Positions 39,728 to 53,010 of a stretch of 64,000 nt of DNA are shown here, one piece after another (position 1 is the stretch's first letter; every line of letters starts with the position of its first letter). Source of the DNA: Lota lota (lineage: Eukaryota; Chordata; Actinopteri; Gadiformes; Lotidae); NCBI GenBank assembly GCA_026745465.1, contig JACYXH010000091.1, forward strand, positions 2,732,001 to 2,796,000. Direction: 5' to 3'. A model generated the notes under the pieces. That model was not told the origin of the DNA. It saw only the letters and a list, made by a program, of their open reading frames with translations, and did not search any database. The position numbers were made by a program, and so were the translations under genes.

Positions 39728-40689
39728 AATATCTATTTCATATCACGTCAAAATTGCCTTCCTGGGAGCATGCAAAGGCCACAAATAGTTACGGGAACGT
39801 AGCAAGAGTTGTAAATGTTGTAAAAGTACTGTAAATGAGTTGTAAAACCTATATTAGGAAAGAAAAAGTGAAAGATTAGTGTACCAACATCGCCCTCTGA
39901 TTGAGAAGAGAAAAAAGCAAGAAAGAAAAAAGCTTCTTTTTTTTAAGGTGTCTCCTTTCTCATTCTACCATGGTGTTATTTGTTTTAATTAGAAGCCGCT
40001 AGGGTTTACCTGCTGCTGTGTGATTGACGTTAACTACATAAAGAATGCTCAGCACCAGTCCATTAATTCAACTCCATTTAATGGGCTGCGTGTCAAAGAT
40101 GCACTGTGTTAATAGGGTGACTTGTAATCCCTGCCTTCCATCACTGGCCGTTGCTGCTGTTCAGTTCCAAACATGCGTTCCTTTGCCATCCAGTAAAATA
40201 AATAAATAATCATCACTAGAGAGGGACAATTACACTTGTAAAATAATCATGAAAGCCTTTGAGGTTTCTCTTTATGCCAAAGTTACAAATTGGTACATCC
40301 TCTGGCTTATGGCCAACTTTTTGTAACTTGCCGTATTGGCTTGAAAATAAGCATTTGCAGATGTGAACACATTCTGGTCTCTTCATATACACACAGGGAG
40401 AAGGGCCAAGGGCAAAACTATTTCTCAGCATCATTTCATGAACCTGTTTACCAGATACTTGTTATCTTTCTCTGAAGACATGATATCTATAAGGGAGTTT
40501 GATTTTCTGCTTTCTTAACGCATGTTGTCAAACGTCTAATGTAGAATATGGAACAATATGAAACAATATCACCAGTTGCAAAAAAGGTGAAGCGTGCAGC
40601 AAGACCTTTAGGGGGGCAGTATTTAGTGTATGGTGTGCCTCTTGGACATTCTACCAGAGAAATTCATAATTGGTCAATATTTTTAAACA

Positions 40690-40910
40690 GCATTTTAAAA
40701 CACACCTTTTAGTTTAGCTTTCTCCTAATCACTTAATGCGTACTTTTCCAAATGTCATTTCTTGTTCCTGTTGTGTTGTGTTGGGTTGTTTCACTAACTT
40801 GTTTTCCTGTTTGCTCAAATGTTTCTCCTCTCATGGTTTCTTTCAATCCCATTTCTTGCGCTTGTGTTGCTCGACTGGTTAGGCACCATGTAAATAAAGT
40901 TTGATTTGAT
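40690..40910 (+). mobile_element. Non-LTR retrotransposon 3' tail (remnant)
   Basis: Reads AAAACACACCTTTTAGTTTAG near its start and ends CACCATGTAAATAAAGTTTG followed by ATTTGATGA, the usual wording of fish LINE 3' ends (GTGCTATATAAATAAA...TTGATTTGA type). Only the tail remains; no reverse transcriptase is seen. Confidence 0.5.
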
Positions 40911-43900
40911 GATAGTCTAGGTCAGCAAGATTGGTAGCATTGCTGCAGTATCTCCAATCCTATGCTTGTGTGTAAATCTGTGTGTAAGCCGCTCAGCATT
41001 CTCTTGTACGATTGCCAAGAATACTGAGTTTGGTTTCCTTGGAGAAACCCTGGTGTCCTCAATGCCCTCTATATATTACCTCCTGACCCACTTCCTTCTT
41101 CCTTCGACTGGCTCTTTTTCTGCAGTTTCTCCTCTTTGTATAACAACCAGCCGTCTGTTTTTCACCCCTGTTCTCTGGTCTGTCTCTCACTTGACACCCC
41201 CCTCCCCGCGCAGACACCTCCTGCTACTGCCCGATCCCTTCCAGCAATCTATCTGACCAGTCACATTGCCCTTCTCTTCTTCAGAGCGCCAGCTTGACTT
41301 TTGGTTGATTCACGAGTTCCTTTCTCTGGGAGGCGGGTGTGGGCGGTTTGTTGATGTGGGGGTTGACTAATGGAGATGCTGCATTAGTACCATTCTGCTC
41401 CACTTTTAATTAACATCCTGCACCGACGCCATAAAACTCATTTTCACACTTTTTTTGTGGTTACTCTCTTCATGAGGAATTCTAATCCAGAAGAGAACTT
41501 CAAAACAACTATAAATCCCCCAGGCAGGGATACCATCCCAGCCTCCCCCAATGTTTTACTGTTGGGGTGTAATGACACATTTTGATGTGCCTGTGTAGCC
41601 AAGAATTTACTTAATAAGTGGTTCAACATATGCAACACTATAAATTAATTCTAATATTGGTAGGCTCCTTGATTCTAGAGTGTTCTGGACTCTTCATAAT
41701 AATTTATAAATAGTGACTCGCTTAATGGGGGGTCTCTAAGCATCTTGCCGCCATATATTGTTCTTTAACTTTTTGAAAGCTGTAAGATACTTTTCTAGGT
41801 CCTTTGAGAATATTGAAGCTAGATATGAAACCAAACGGCTCTCCAGGTAAATGGAGCGGTTCCTTCAATCTTCACAGTTAAAAGGCTCATAGAAGTGATT
41901 TTCACAAACCAAATGTAATATAAGGTAACAGACCCAAAGGTACCACACTATTTATACACCATCACATCAAAGTCGTTCACATCGTTATGAGGCAAAACAT
42001 CTGCTTCCATTCCATGATTTAAAATTATCCACGCCTTGAACACCCTAACCGACTCAATAAAAGTACAGATGTCTGTGGAAAGCTGTTGCCTTAATGGAAG
42101 GGGTAGAAGTTTCCAACCACATCTTCTGTAACAATATATATTCAAATGTGTAACCGACAGACGATATCAAACCATTTCCACCGTTCCACCAAGACTTGTA
42201 AAAGTATGGGTTTTAGTTGGAGTAAAAACCCAGACTTGCGGTTGCATTTAAGAACTTGTATGTGAAGAGACTGGCTCCGTGTGCAGAGTCATGCAATCCT
42301 TTCAGTCTAACAGTTGCATGGAAGATGACTCATTCATTTCTCAGTAGGACAATGACCCTAAACAGGCATTGAAGCTAATCCTATTGAGAAGTCCATAGAA
42401 ATGCATGGAGTGCTGATGGTGAAGAAAAAGCAAGTCTCCCTTCACAATCACAATGCCAGCAAACGACATTTGAGGACATGAAAAAATAGCCCACAATACT
42501 TTGGTGCCACTAGATACAAACTAACTGGTAGGAAAATTGATTTACATTTGCCAAATACATGGTTGCAGGTGGATGTATTTCATAAAATGTGATAATTTCC
42601 AACTTTCAATTAACACTAGGAATTGGGGAGGTACATAAGCAATGCACTATGAACTTTTCTTTACTAAATATAATGTGGCTAAAAACACGCAATACCATTT
42701 TTCCTTTAAAGGTTTTATTTTCTTGTTTTTTTCTAGCTTTTAAAGATCCTATACTGAGTGCACAATTCAGGTTATATGCTCATACTTCAAACGACAAGAA
42801 TCACTTGCAGTCAGGACAGTGAATTTCACAAATGAACCCCTCTACCGAGGGTTTGAGGGGATGCGCGTTTAGCTAGCTATTGGTCGTATTTTACTGTAGC
42901 ATAACATCCAAATTGTTTGTCTTTTTAATTCAGCCCTTTGGATTTTCAGGGGAAAGATGTGGATGCTCTCCCCTCAGTGACTGTTGATATTTTATGCCTG
43001 CTCTGTTCGTAAGTTGTCTGTTATCATAGCTCTTGCAATGAAAACAACCCTCCCTTCAATAAACCTTTTTTTTGTGGAACTGAAAACCTTTTTACATGCT
43101 ATTAAATCCTAAAGTTACAGGAATGGCTGTTTCAATCTTTTGCATCTTTTTCCAGGATCCAGTATCTCTACCTAGTCTCCGGAGTAAGGGACTCAAAGAC
43201 TCTACGTTTTTCAAGTCTGCCTACGGAGTTCTCCTCAGCAACGTGACATTTCCAGTTATGTTATGTTGATTCACTGAACAACAGCACACCTCAGAATGTC
43301 ATACTCCATATATCTATGTCGAAGGGAAAAATCCTACTGTAGGGTTGTTTGTTAAATAAGCCGCAGACATCATTTGTGGTAACTTAATTTGGGTGACCAA
43401 TTGGGTGCTCATTTGAAGCATCTGGTCCGATAAGACTTCTATATCTGTAGTAACATGAGTAACTGTTAGTCAGTCTGTCTGTCACCCTCTCAGTCAGCCT
43501 TGTAGCTGCTCTGACTGTTTTGTCTGAGCTGTTTGTTTGAGGATGGGTGGGATTGTGGTGTTGTTTTCCCACTTAAACAAATCTGTTTGCATTTCTTTGC
43601 ACACTTCACAAACCATGTGTCTCGCTCATCTTGCCCCATCAGTCGCACACCCGAGGTGTGTATCAGTCCGTCTGCGTGTGAGTGCAATTGGCATGAAGGA
43701 GAGCGAGGGACCAGAGGGGAGAAGACGCGACAATTGAAAAGGGGGCGATTGCGCATCGAGGAGACAAGGAGCCTGTCTCCTTCGGGGATGTCATTATCTC
43801 GGCCACACACACACTTCCACGATGCCTGACACTCCCAAACGCAGGAGTTCCCTGTTGCTGTAACTTCTTTTCTGCTTTAACTTGGCACGAAGGGCACTTA

Positions 43901-44038
43901 GTTACTGTACGTCGGTGTTGTAAAGATACGCTCCTCCAGACTACACACTATCCTCCATATTATTTCCACCATCCTTATGTTGATCCCCTACATCCCATCC
44001 TAATCTTCATCCTTTTCCCCATCCGTCTCATCTCATCT

Positions 44039-44362
44039 TAAAGGGATACACCGAGATATCTGTAAATGGCCGTTTGCCAGTCTTACCCAGATGCAGACGA
44101 GTTGTTTAATTCCAAATTCTTCATTGTGTGTCCAGAAGGGGAGGTCGCTGGGCAAGCATTTGGTTTTCATTAACCGCTTCCATTGACTTGCATAGTTACA
44201 GTAGCCTAGTTCTTGTTCATGTAAAGGGAATATTATTTTAATTACTTTCCAAACATTTCACCAATGTGTTCTGAATAGTCGCCTATTCAATACGAGTGCC
44301 AGTAACATCACAACAAGATCGTGGTTTGTCTACAAACACACAGATGATTCGACACTATTTTA
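44039..44362 (-). repeat. Dispersed repeat family B, copy 1
   Basis: Begins (plus strand) TTAAAGGGATACACCGAGAT. Read on the minus strand, its far part matches 54560-54745 through GTGTGTTTGTAGACAAA, ATCTTGTTGTG, TAGGCTACTGTAACT and CAATGGAAGC. A short terminal motif shared by both copies suggests a DNA transposon end. Confidence 0.7.
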
Positions 44363-44694
44363 ACCACTGTGATCATTATGCTACCTGTCATGCACCGCTG
44401 GCACAATAATATAATCCGCTGCTTCTGGCTTGTTGGTCTACCGGGAGCGCACCCTGTCAGCGGTGCATCACTGGTATTCTAATGATCACAGCGGAGAGAA
44501 ATGGTGCATATTGAATAGCTATGACCAGAGTAGTATCATTGCTAGTCAAAAACACTGGGAGTGCAGACGATGAAAGTTCATCCTGTGTTGTCACAAGCTT
44601 AGGTCTCCCTTTTCCACTGTTGTCCCATACCTGCGTAACGAGTTGGACCGGGCTTATGCCATTCAATTCAGACTCCTGAGAGGTGGGATTTCAT

Positions 44695-44827
<133 letters not shown>

Positions 44828-45068
44828 GTGCTGCTCGGCAACACAACGCAAGTGATGAATGAATGCATTGGAAAATGTCCACTTGCACATGCAGATAGAT
44901 GATGCACAGATTCATGCCCATTCCCATTCCCTGATCCCTGCATACCCTACAAAGCAGTATGTACAGATGGACAGCTGCGGTAAAGAGGTGCAGGAGTGCA
45001 CACCGTAAAGATACCATCACTTATAGGCCTACTTGAAGTAAAACATCTGTCTGTGAAGGTATTGCTAT

Positions 45069-45190
<122 letters not shown>

Positions 45191-45825
45191 GCAGGGTTGA
45201 GCAATAATGTGATGCAGTCATCTGCTGCTCCCGGGCCGACCTTGGAGCAGCGCTGCTCATTCATCAGCCCTGAAACTCGACTTTATCGCAGCGCTTCCTC
45301 CCTCCCTCTCTCCCCCCCCCTCTCCCCCTCCTGTTATCCTCCTTATCACCCCCTATCTCCCACCCTCTGGCCCTCCCTCCCTCTACCCTCCCTTCCCTCC
45401 TATCTTACTCCTCCATCTCTCCTGCATCCTAACTGCACACTCGGCGAGGTGTCATCAGAAGGGCTAGCATACTACAGCTTGCCCTTCTTTCCAAATCTTC
45501 CTATTGAGTTCTTGTGCAGTTATGTGGATACCCACGCGTGCGTGCGGACACACACGTGCACACACACATAGACAATTGTTATGAGCCTCCCTTGAAACCA
45601 GCCATTGTTGGGGTTTTATCACTCAGATAGCCCTGCCTGCCCACGTCTCCTATCCATCCTCGGCTCTTCAGGCAGGGGGCTGGGGGAAGTAATTGGATAA
45701 TATCAGATGGTTTTCAACTGCCATTACATCAAATAAATGTGTCTCTGTTAATAGATGTGTGCTGCTGAACAAAAGGAAAAGCTGCAGGATGGAGGAGGCG
45801 TTTGGCATTTTGGAGTGTCTACGTC

Positions 45826-45832
45826 TGTGTGC

Positions 45833-45863
<31 letters not shown>

Positions 45864-45870
45864 CGTGTGT
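45826..45870. repeat. Alternating purine-pyrimidine GTGTGCGC tract
   Basis: 45 bp of strict purine-pyrimidine alternation mixing GT and GC steps, the sequence class most prone to Z-DNA. Confidence 0.85.
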
Positions 45871-46039
45871 TTTTAGAAGGAGTGTGACACTCCGTCACAC
45901 TCCTACACTGTCTTAATGACCCCCCCCCTCCCCCCATCATCGGTCGCCCTGTAGTGTCAACAACAAGGCTTTACTTGGTGCAGCAGGTTTCAGGCCCCCC
46001 CACTGTACACCCTCCCACGGTGGCAGTGGACTGACTCAC

Positions 46040-46354
46040 TAGGGCTGCAACCATCAGTCGACAGCAGATGAATCAAGTCTGTAATCTTGGTAATTGAGTC
46101 ATCATTTAGGTCATTTATCAAGTACAAATACCACACATTTGCTGCTTAGTGCTTTGTAAATTGTATTATTTGGTCCGTGGATCATTCTGAAATTAATACT
46201 TTCATTTTTCATTGCTGCTTGTCAGATGAAGCCAGGACATTTATGATATCACTTCGGACTTTGATCACTTGTGGTGGGTAATTTGCTCAATTGTTTAATC
46301 AGAAATGATAATCGTTAGATTTATAGAGTAAAATTATCTTTATTTGCAGCCCTA
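46040..46354. mobile_element. Small inverted-repeat element (hAT-like MITE)
   Basis: Starts TAGGGCTGCAACC and ends TTTGCAGCCCTA, giving an 11-bp terminal inverted repeat around a 315-bp AT-rich core. Flanking 8-mers (TGACTCAC and CACCTCTC) match at only four of eight positions, so the target duplication is decayed or the boundaries are slightly off. Confidence 0.7.
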
Positions 46355-47106
46355 CACCTCTCACCATCCTGAACCTAAACCTAATTTCTCGTCTTCCCTT
46401 GTTTCTTTTATGCCTCTATCCAACAAACTTACATTTTCAACCTTTTAGCTTTTTAGATCTCCATCTCTGTTCTCTCCTTATCAATAATGTAGGCCTATAC
46501 TATGTGCCCTTTGAACAGGTTTCTGTTTGTTAAATTTGGAGGGATTTGAACATCACCTCAACACGACTATTTGATTCATACTGCGAGTCTACCTGTGCAT
46601 CTTTGTGCTTCATCCTGCATCCTGCGGTGTCTTCTGCTCTGCTATTTTTCACCCTGGCTGCGACACGGCGATCCTACATCCCGCTGCTCGGTGGCAGTGG
46701 GCGGGGTGTTTCCGCCTGATCTGCACATGGCTGATTGAAGCGTTTTAACAGAGCTGGGGAGGGCACACCGCCTAATTGGTTTCGAGTTAAGATATCACGC
46801 CTAGAGTAAGCGGAGGCTGTCCAGCAGCATAATTATAAACCATTCCCAATCAGGCCATGAAATATTAGCTGGAGGGCTACATCGCCCATCACACACAGAA
46901 TTGTTGACACCTGCACACACACACTGCCATACGCGCAAATAGTGCACTCATACACACACTTCAATGCCCCTCAAAAAACCTCCCCTCACTGTTAACCCCC
47001 TGCACCTCTTCTTTTACCTAAAGCTGATTCTTGTTAAGGTGTTACAAACTCAATTGACGTCTGTGACATGAACATTTCCATTAAAACCTCCTCCCTTTGG
47101 TGTATG

Positions 47107-47112
47107 TGTGTG

Positions 47113-47144
<32 letters not shown>
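47107..47144. repeat. (GT)n microsatellite
   Basis: Short GT tract interrupted by one GTTT. Confidence 0.9.
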
Positions 47145-48024
47145 CACGCTTGCCTCCCACTCAGCCTTGCTTTTCTGTGCCAGAGAACACATTAGCCCGA
47201 AAGAGTGTGACATTTTGGGGCAGCCAGGCCACACTGCACTGATAAATGGACTGACCCTGGTTAATCGAGATGTATATTTACAATATGCCATCTAAAGTTC
47301 AAATGTAAAATGAGTGCTAAGCTCCACTCCCCCAAATAATGTTGTACAGGATCTCTTCCAAGATTCAGCCATCAACATTAGCAAAAATAATCAGTTTTTA
47401 TACAACCATCTTTCATTAATCTGTGTATTTTCTATCATACACACACAACATTGTGTATAAACTGTTCTGTTGCGACTCAATAATCTGCTTGACAGACTGG
47501 TAAGGAAATTCTTTCAAATGTTTAATTAACTCACTCATGTACTGCATATGGGTATAGTGGTTATAACAACACTATACATTAGCAGAACTGGTGGCCCCCT
47601 ATGCTCTGCTAAGATATGGTGAATGTCATAACATGAATGGACTGCGTTTTTAAAATGTGTTGGCTGACCTCATCAATACTCTCCACAAAGCAAAGGGCTT
47701 TGTTGCCGTCACAGCCGGGGTTAGTCACAGGTTATTAATGTTTTTAGCTTTGCAAAGCCTTTGGAGTTTAACTAGGCCTACATATTTTATACAAATATGT
47801 TCAGTTATTGCAAAAGTTGCATCCCTTTCCCATACTTTAGGCATAATGCAAATTTCTGCAGGGATTAATTTCATCAATGACAGTCATTTCTGTGGGAGGC
47901 ATTCCTTTACTGAATATATTTGTATTGTAATGAGGGAATTTGACACCTATGATTAAAAATCAACAGACTCTGTTTTTAAAAACAATCACCTTTTCCTCGT
48001 TCAAACCCCTGTGTATCATTAGCT

Positions 48025-48027
<3 letters not shown>

Positions 48028-48095
<68 letters not shown>
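48028..48095. repeat. (AT)n microsatellite, 68 bp
   Basis: Pure, self-complementary alternating AT. It can extrude a cruciform and often varies in length. Confidence 0.97.
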
Positions 48096-48097
<2 letters not shown>

Positions 48098-49465
48098 CGT
48101 ACATAATGAATGCTTCCATGTCCTTACAGGGTCCGGTGCATTATAGCTTGCATAGTGAGAAAAACAGGGGGTAACATTTTTTTATAATGAGTTGGCAGCG
48201 TCCCCCGGCACTAATTTAAGGTGAATACCCTGCAAAGACCAGCCACTAAAATCACTTTATATAATATATTGACTATAAAAACACCACAGTCAGCACCTCT
48301 GTTCATCTTTGTTGAATCAGTGAAGTTGAGGGACGTTACTTTTCATGGCTCCCCTTTTTCATTTATAGTAGTTCTTTTTCAATCAGAAGTAATTTTTTAT
48401 TTCCTAGTTAAATGCCTTATCAGTGTTCTTGTGTGTTTTTTGTTTAATGCCAAGCGTGAAGTAAGGCAAATGTCATTATAGACCACAGCTTTTCACTTGG
48501 ATATTCTTTTCTCTCATTTCAATTGAATACCAAACACTATCTAGATATAACCTAGTGCCGAAACTGCAGTTACTCTCAAATCTTGTATTGCACTTGAATA
48601 CATTCACTGAAGGAAGAGATAATCATTTATTAATAGGAATAACTGGTTCTTGAGCGTGTTCATGAATCTAATGAAATCCAGTTTCGTGTTGGACTCACCC
48701 ACAGGATCAATCACTAAGCATATGATCTTGGCGCGTCTTTGCTTGTTTTTCTCCTATTTCCCCATGCACTCAGAGCAGTGTTATTTGCTTTTTACATATG
48801 GTATTTACTTTACGTTCATAAGCGCTGTCTGCGCTAGCGTGTATAATATCAAACACGGATAAACGCCTCACACAAGCTTTACACAAGAGTGCGAGGGAGG
48901 GGGGAGGTGGCAAGGACATGACCCGTAACAAGGAGAGCTAAAGGAAAACAGGATGTATAATCTAGAGAAAACGCTGTTTCTGATTGCCATTTCGGCATGC
49001 TTATCCTAACATCAGCTTGGCTGAGATAAGAGGATGTTTATGATGTTATCTATGGTAAAACATTTCCGTGGTGGCCGACACGGCATTAGCTAGTCCGGCT
49101 AATAGCGGAAGTGCTGTAGGTCTAGGATGTGCAGTGCAATTATTTATAAAACACTCTGAGGGAAAGCCCTTAATGTTCTGTTTGACAAGCAGCGGCTAAT
49201 GCTAGAAAATCATTGCTGAAATGTGGTCATGTGCTTCAGGTACGTGTGTGTGTGTGTGTGTGTGTAGAAGGGGCATTTCTTGAATGCAGCAAGAGTTGAT
49301 GAGATGTGCCTACTACATTAAGGGCATACAAAGTTGAACTGCTCATGGGAATCATGTCTTCATGGTGTTTGCAAAGCATGTGCATGTAGGCCGGGCAATG
49401 CAGGTGGAGTGTTGAATGTCCAGGATGTGTGCAACGTCAACATTTCCGTAAAACCTCCCCCCTCC

Positions 49466-49466
<1 letters not shown>

Positions 49467-49502
<36 letters not shown>
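49467..49502. repeat. (GT)n microsatellite
   Basis: 36 bp of pure GT. A shorter GT tract lies at about 49244-49264. Confidence 0.95.
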
Positions 49503-49503
<1 letters not shown>

Positions 49504-50819
49504 TTTTAGGAAGTAGGAGAAGTTTTGAAAGGGAATTGGGAGAACAATACCTTCTAATTCCCTTGAGCAGGCACTGGCCAAGCTGAGTCGTTCACCCTAA
49601 AAGTCGTCCCACACATCCACCCTTATTTTGCTATATTTAAAATGTAATTTCACTTCTCTGGTTAATTTGTGAGGACAACAACGTATCACTTTTAAGATCT
49701 TATTAACTCTTATCATTGAAAATCATTAAAGAAAAACGAAATCCAATGTTAAAAGATCGATTCCAAATGCAGGCCGTAGCCCAAGAGCAATCCTGTTTTT
49801 AGGCTGCCCTATTCTCTTGGCTTAATCTGGAAGGAAATCAAACGGCACTAAGGAAGGAAGTCCACTCTGCGACACGTATGACTTGACATGGAAGAAAAGT
49901 TGGAAGGGGTTGACAAGCTCTGACCTTGTTGTCTAAAAAAAGATTCAGATGGATAAGAAGGACGGATTGTCCGGCCCTCGGTTTGATTTCATACTTTAAC
50001 TTTTTTCAATCCAGATTATGAAGGTGACCTTTTCCCCAGGACATTTTGGACTTGTGAGACAGCTCTATGAACTTCACAGAGTTCAGCCTTTTAGAGCCTG
50101 TGTGTGTATCCGTGCATGCGTGTTGCAATGGCCTTTTGGAGTCCGTTTTAATTTGCCATTTTAGGAGATTCAAGATAATTACTCCCAATGAGGGATTAGC
50201 TTCTGGCCATGGTCATTCATCTCGTCGGATGCCAAACGGCTGCCTAGACTGACCTCAGACTCCAGAGATGTGAGGGAGAAACTCCCGGACTGGCTGGCTG
50301 GGATTTCTGGTTGACTGATTCTGGATAATTGGATTTGTGATTATACCTTTGTCTGGTTAGGTGACCAGCTGAATGGTAGACTCCACTTCTTGATTCTTAT
50401 AAATCCAACTGGCAACATTCTTGGATGTGATGGCTTTTCTTGAATGCGATATGTTGGATGCGATATATTCTGTGCTATAGGTATTTTTCTGGTAAAATAT
50501 CAATCAAAGAGTCCATTTATTTTAACTGAAAGAACATTATTTATTCAATTCTCTTTTCAAACTATATTTCAATGCCATTGACCAAATCTTCACATCTATT
50601 TGTGTAAATAAATTAGTTTTTTATTTGCCAAACTTGAGGAGGTGATGGACCATATTGAGAATAAAGACGTATTGCTCAAGCAATGGTTTGCTAAAACAGT
50701 GAAATAAAACATCCACTTTTATCCATCTTCAAGAAACCACACTAAGATAAAAAAAGAAGAAAAGAATTCAGCCCTTGGGGTAAAATCCCTGCTTGGATCC
50801 ATTTCCACAGCATGAAAAT

Positions 50820-50990
50820 GTAATTAGACTACAGCTACCGTAGTAATGACTTATTACGTGATTTATATTATAATGTCAAATGATAATGTGGCTTTATTAA
50901 TTGAATTAGCGCAAGCAGTGATCGCTGTAATGTTGCCTTGAAATATTAATATCCTCTGTCACTGCAAAGCTTTGAAGTGCATCAGCACCT
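50820..50990. promoter_or_regulatory. Candidate conserved non-coding element
   Basis: An AT-rich block with clustered homeodomain-like cores (TAATTAG near 50820, TTATTAATTGAATTA near 50895) and no repeat character. It has the look of vertebrate developmental enhancers, but composition alone is weak evidence. Confidence 0.25.
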
Positions 50991-51403
50991 GTGGCAAACT
51001 ATTAGACTAATGTTAAGACTATTGGACTAACATAGCAACACATCATGCAGTGGGCAGCAGCCCAGTGCCACACCAAGGCAAGGTTCCCTGGAGTGATGGG
51101 AGTCGCAGGGCTATTTAATTAATGCCGCGCTAGTCTGATATGAGTCTGTGAGACATCCATTAAAACTCTGCCTCCACCAGATTGATACAAACATTAAACA
51201 CGAAAACCGGCCAAGGACCTTTTTTTATGCCGGCCACATAAAAGTTTCCCCTCTAATGTCTGTGGAGAGAATGACTAGAATTTAGATTGCAGTGCAGCTA
51301 ACTTTCTGCTGTTCTTTTTCTCTTTTTGTTTGGCTGACATTTATATGGCCAACTTCTCAGGGGGGTTTTGTCCTTTTCTTTGCCTGGTCTGCCAGCAGCA
51401 GAA

Positions 51404-51440
51404 CCCCCCCCCCCCCCTCACACACACACACACACACACG
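51404..51440. repeat. Poly(C) followed by (CA)n
   Basis: About 14 C then about 22 bp of CA. Confidence 0.95.
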
Positions 51441-51919
51441 CACACCACCTCTCCCCTTTCTCCTCCACAACAGGAAAGGAAGGGCCTGTGTGGTTCCACT
51501 CTAAACAATGGTCAGCGAACTAATGCCAGTGTTCTGGGCCAGATTAACACCAGCTTCTTGTTCCTTTGTTCAATGTCTAAAACCTCATACAGCACAGCCA
51601 AGCTGTATGTTTATTTGCATTCACACAAGCACACTGTTTACACATAAACCCTTCCTTTTTGTGCACTACTATATAACTGTACTGGGGCATAATGGTATTA
51701 CAGTAACACAGTAACACCCTGGTATTGTCATAATGCATTGTGGCAATGTATTATGGAAGAATAGTTTCAAGGTTAATTTTTTTAGCCCGGTGCATAATAT
51801 GGCGCTGCTAATGAACATTGACTATGTGCTAATAAAATGGATATTGCAGGCAGTGGTCCTGAACCGGCCCCTGAATGATGATGAATTACCGCATGCACAG
51901 CACCCACTGAACAGAGTGC

Positions 51920-51927
51920 ATTTGCAT
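51920..51927 (+). promoter_or_regulatory. Consensus octamer ATTTGCAT
   Basis: A perfect POU-factor octamer followed at once by AATTATTTAAAAC, within non-repetitive sequence (about 51870-51965). A single 8-mer occurs by chance, so it is only a pointer to a possible enhancer. Confidence 0.3.
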
Positions 51928-52781
51928 AATTATTTAAAACATAATGTGATGAATACATATTGCCGCTCCACTCTAGTCTTGGTAGAGTTACCAGCCACAT
52001 CACGATCCAAAGCGATAAATAGGGGATCACAATAGATGTTTCCGAATCGGTCTTATAATGCAATGTTACCTGACATCAACTCCAGCTGGAAATAGCAATT
52101 GCACAGCCTTTGTTTGTTAACCATCCCGGTTGTTTGAGACAAGTGTTTGGTTTGTGTAATGTGCTTTTTAATCTTTGTTCTTTGCTCTTTACGGCGGAGT
52201 CTAAAAAGATCCAAGGGGCGTATTCGTTAAAATGTCAGATGCAGTGCAGTGTAACGCAAAAGTGCACCAGATAAAATATTTGAAATATAGCATTAGTCTA
52301 CTACAGTTATGAGGTGACTGTTATGGCATCAATTCCCTGGCGGAGGCTGTAAAGGATGGGTCAACATTGATTTTCCTGTGTCAGTTATAACAAACATGGC
52401 AGGCTGCCAGGGTTCCACGTGCTCACAGTTCATCAGCACACAAGACATCTGTGTTTTAGCCATGCATGGCAACACCCCTCATATCGGTTGCACACACTGT
52501 GTTTGCACAGCAATAGCAGGCGAAACGGCCAGGCAGGTAGGCAGTTTTCTTTTAGAGAAACAAGATAAGGTTATGAAAATGATGATAATGCCATTAAGCC
52601 ATCATGTAAAACGCACACAAAGTGTTAATCTATTCAGTCACATGGACTCTTGACCTTTCTCTTTCCAGCCTGGCTGAATTGGTGGAGTGTTTCTAGCCAT
52701 GAGGACCTGCCATGTAGGCTGAATCTCTGTGGATCTTGATCAAGGCACACAATAAAAAGGAAAACACAATGTGTTGTATCT

Positions 52782-53010
52782 AATTATAATTAGAGGAGTC
52801 TCTGTATGTCCGCCTGTTCTTGATTCTCTCGACAACCGTTCATCTGATCGACTTCACACTTGGTGGGTGTATTTCTGAGGACCCAAGGAAGTGGGGTGTT
52901 GATTGTGAAGTTGTCTGGATGAGCGTATCTCGAGAAAGCAATACCGCCTAGTGCAGTAAAAAATACAAGTTTACCCCTCAATGTTTTAGTAGCCTAAGTT
53001 GTATTAGAGT
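52782..53010 (+). repeat. Dispersed repeat family A, copy 2
   Basis: Same orientation and order of blocks as the copy in rad23a intron 4 (8452-8700), starting ATAATTAGAGGAGTCTCT. The two copies differ by many substitutions and indels, so both insertions are old. Confidence 0.75.
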
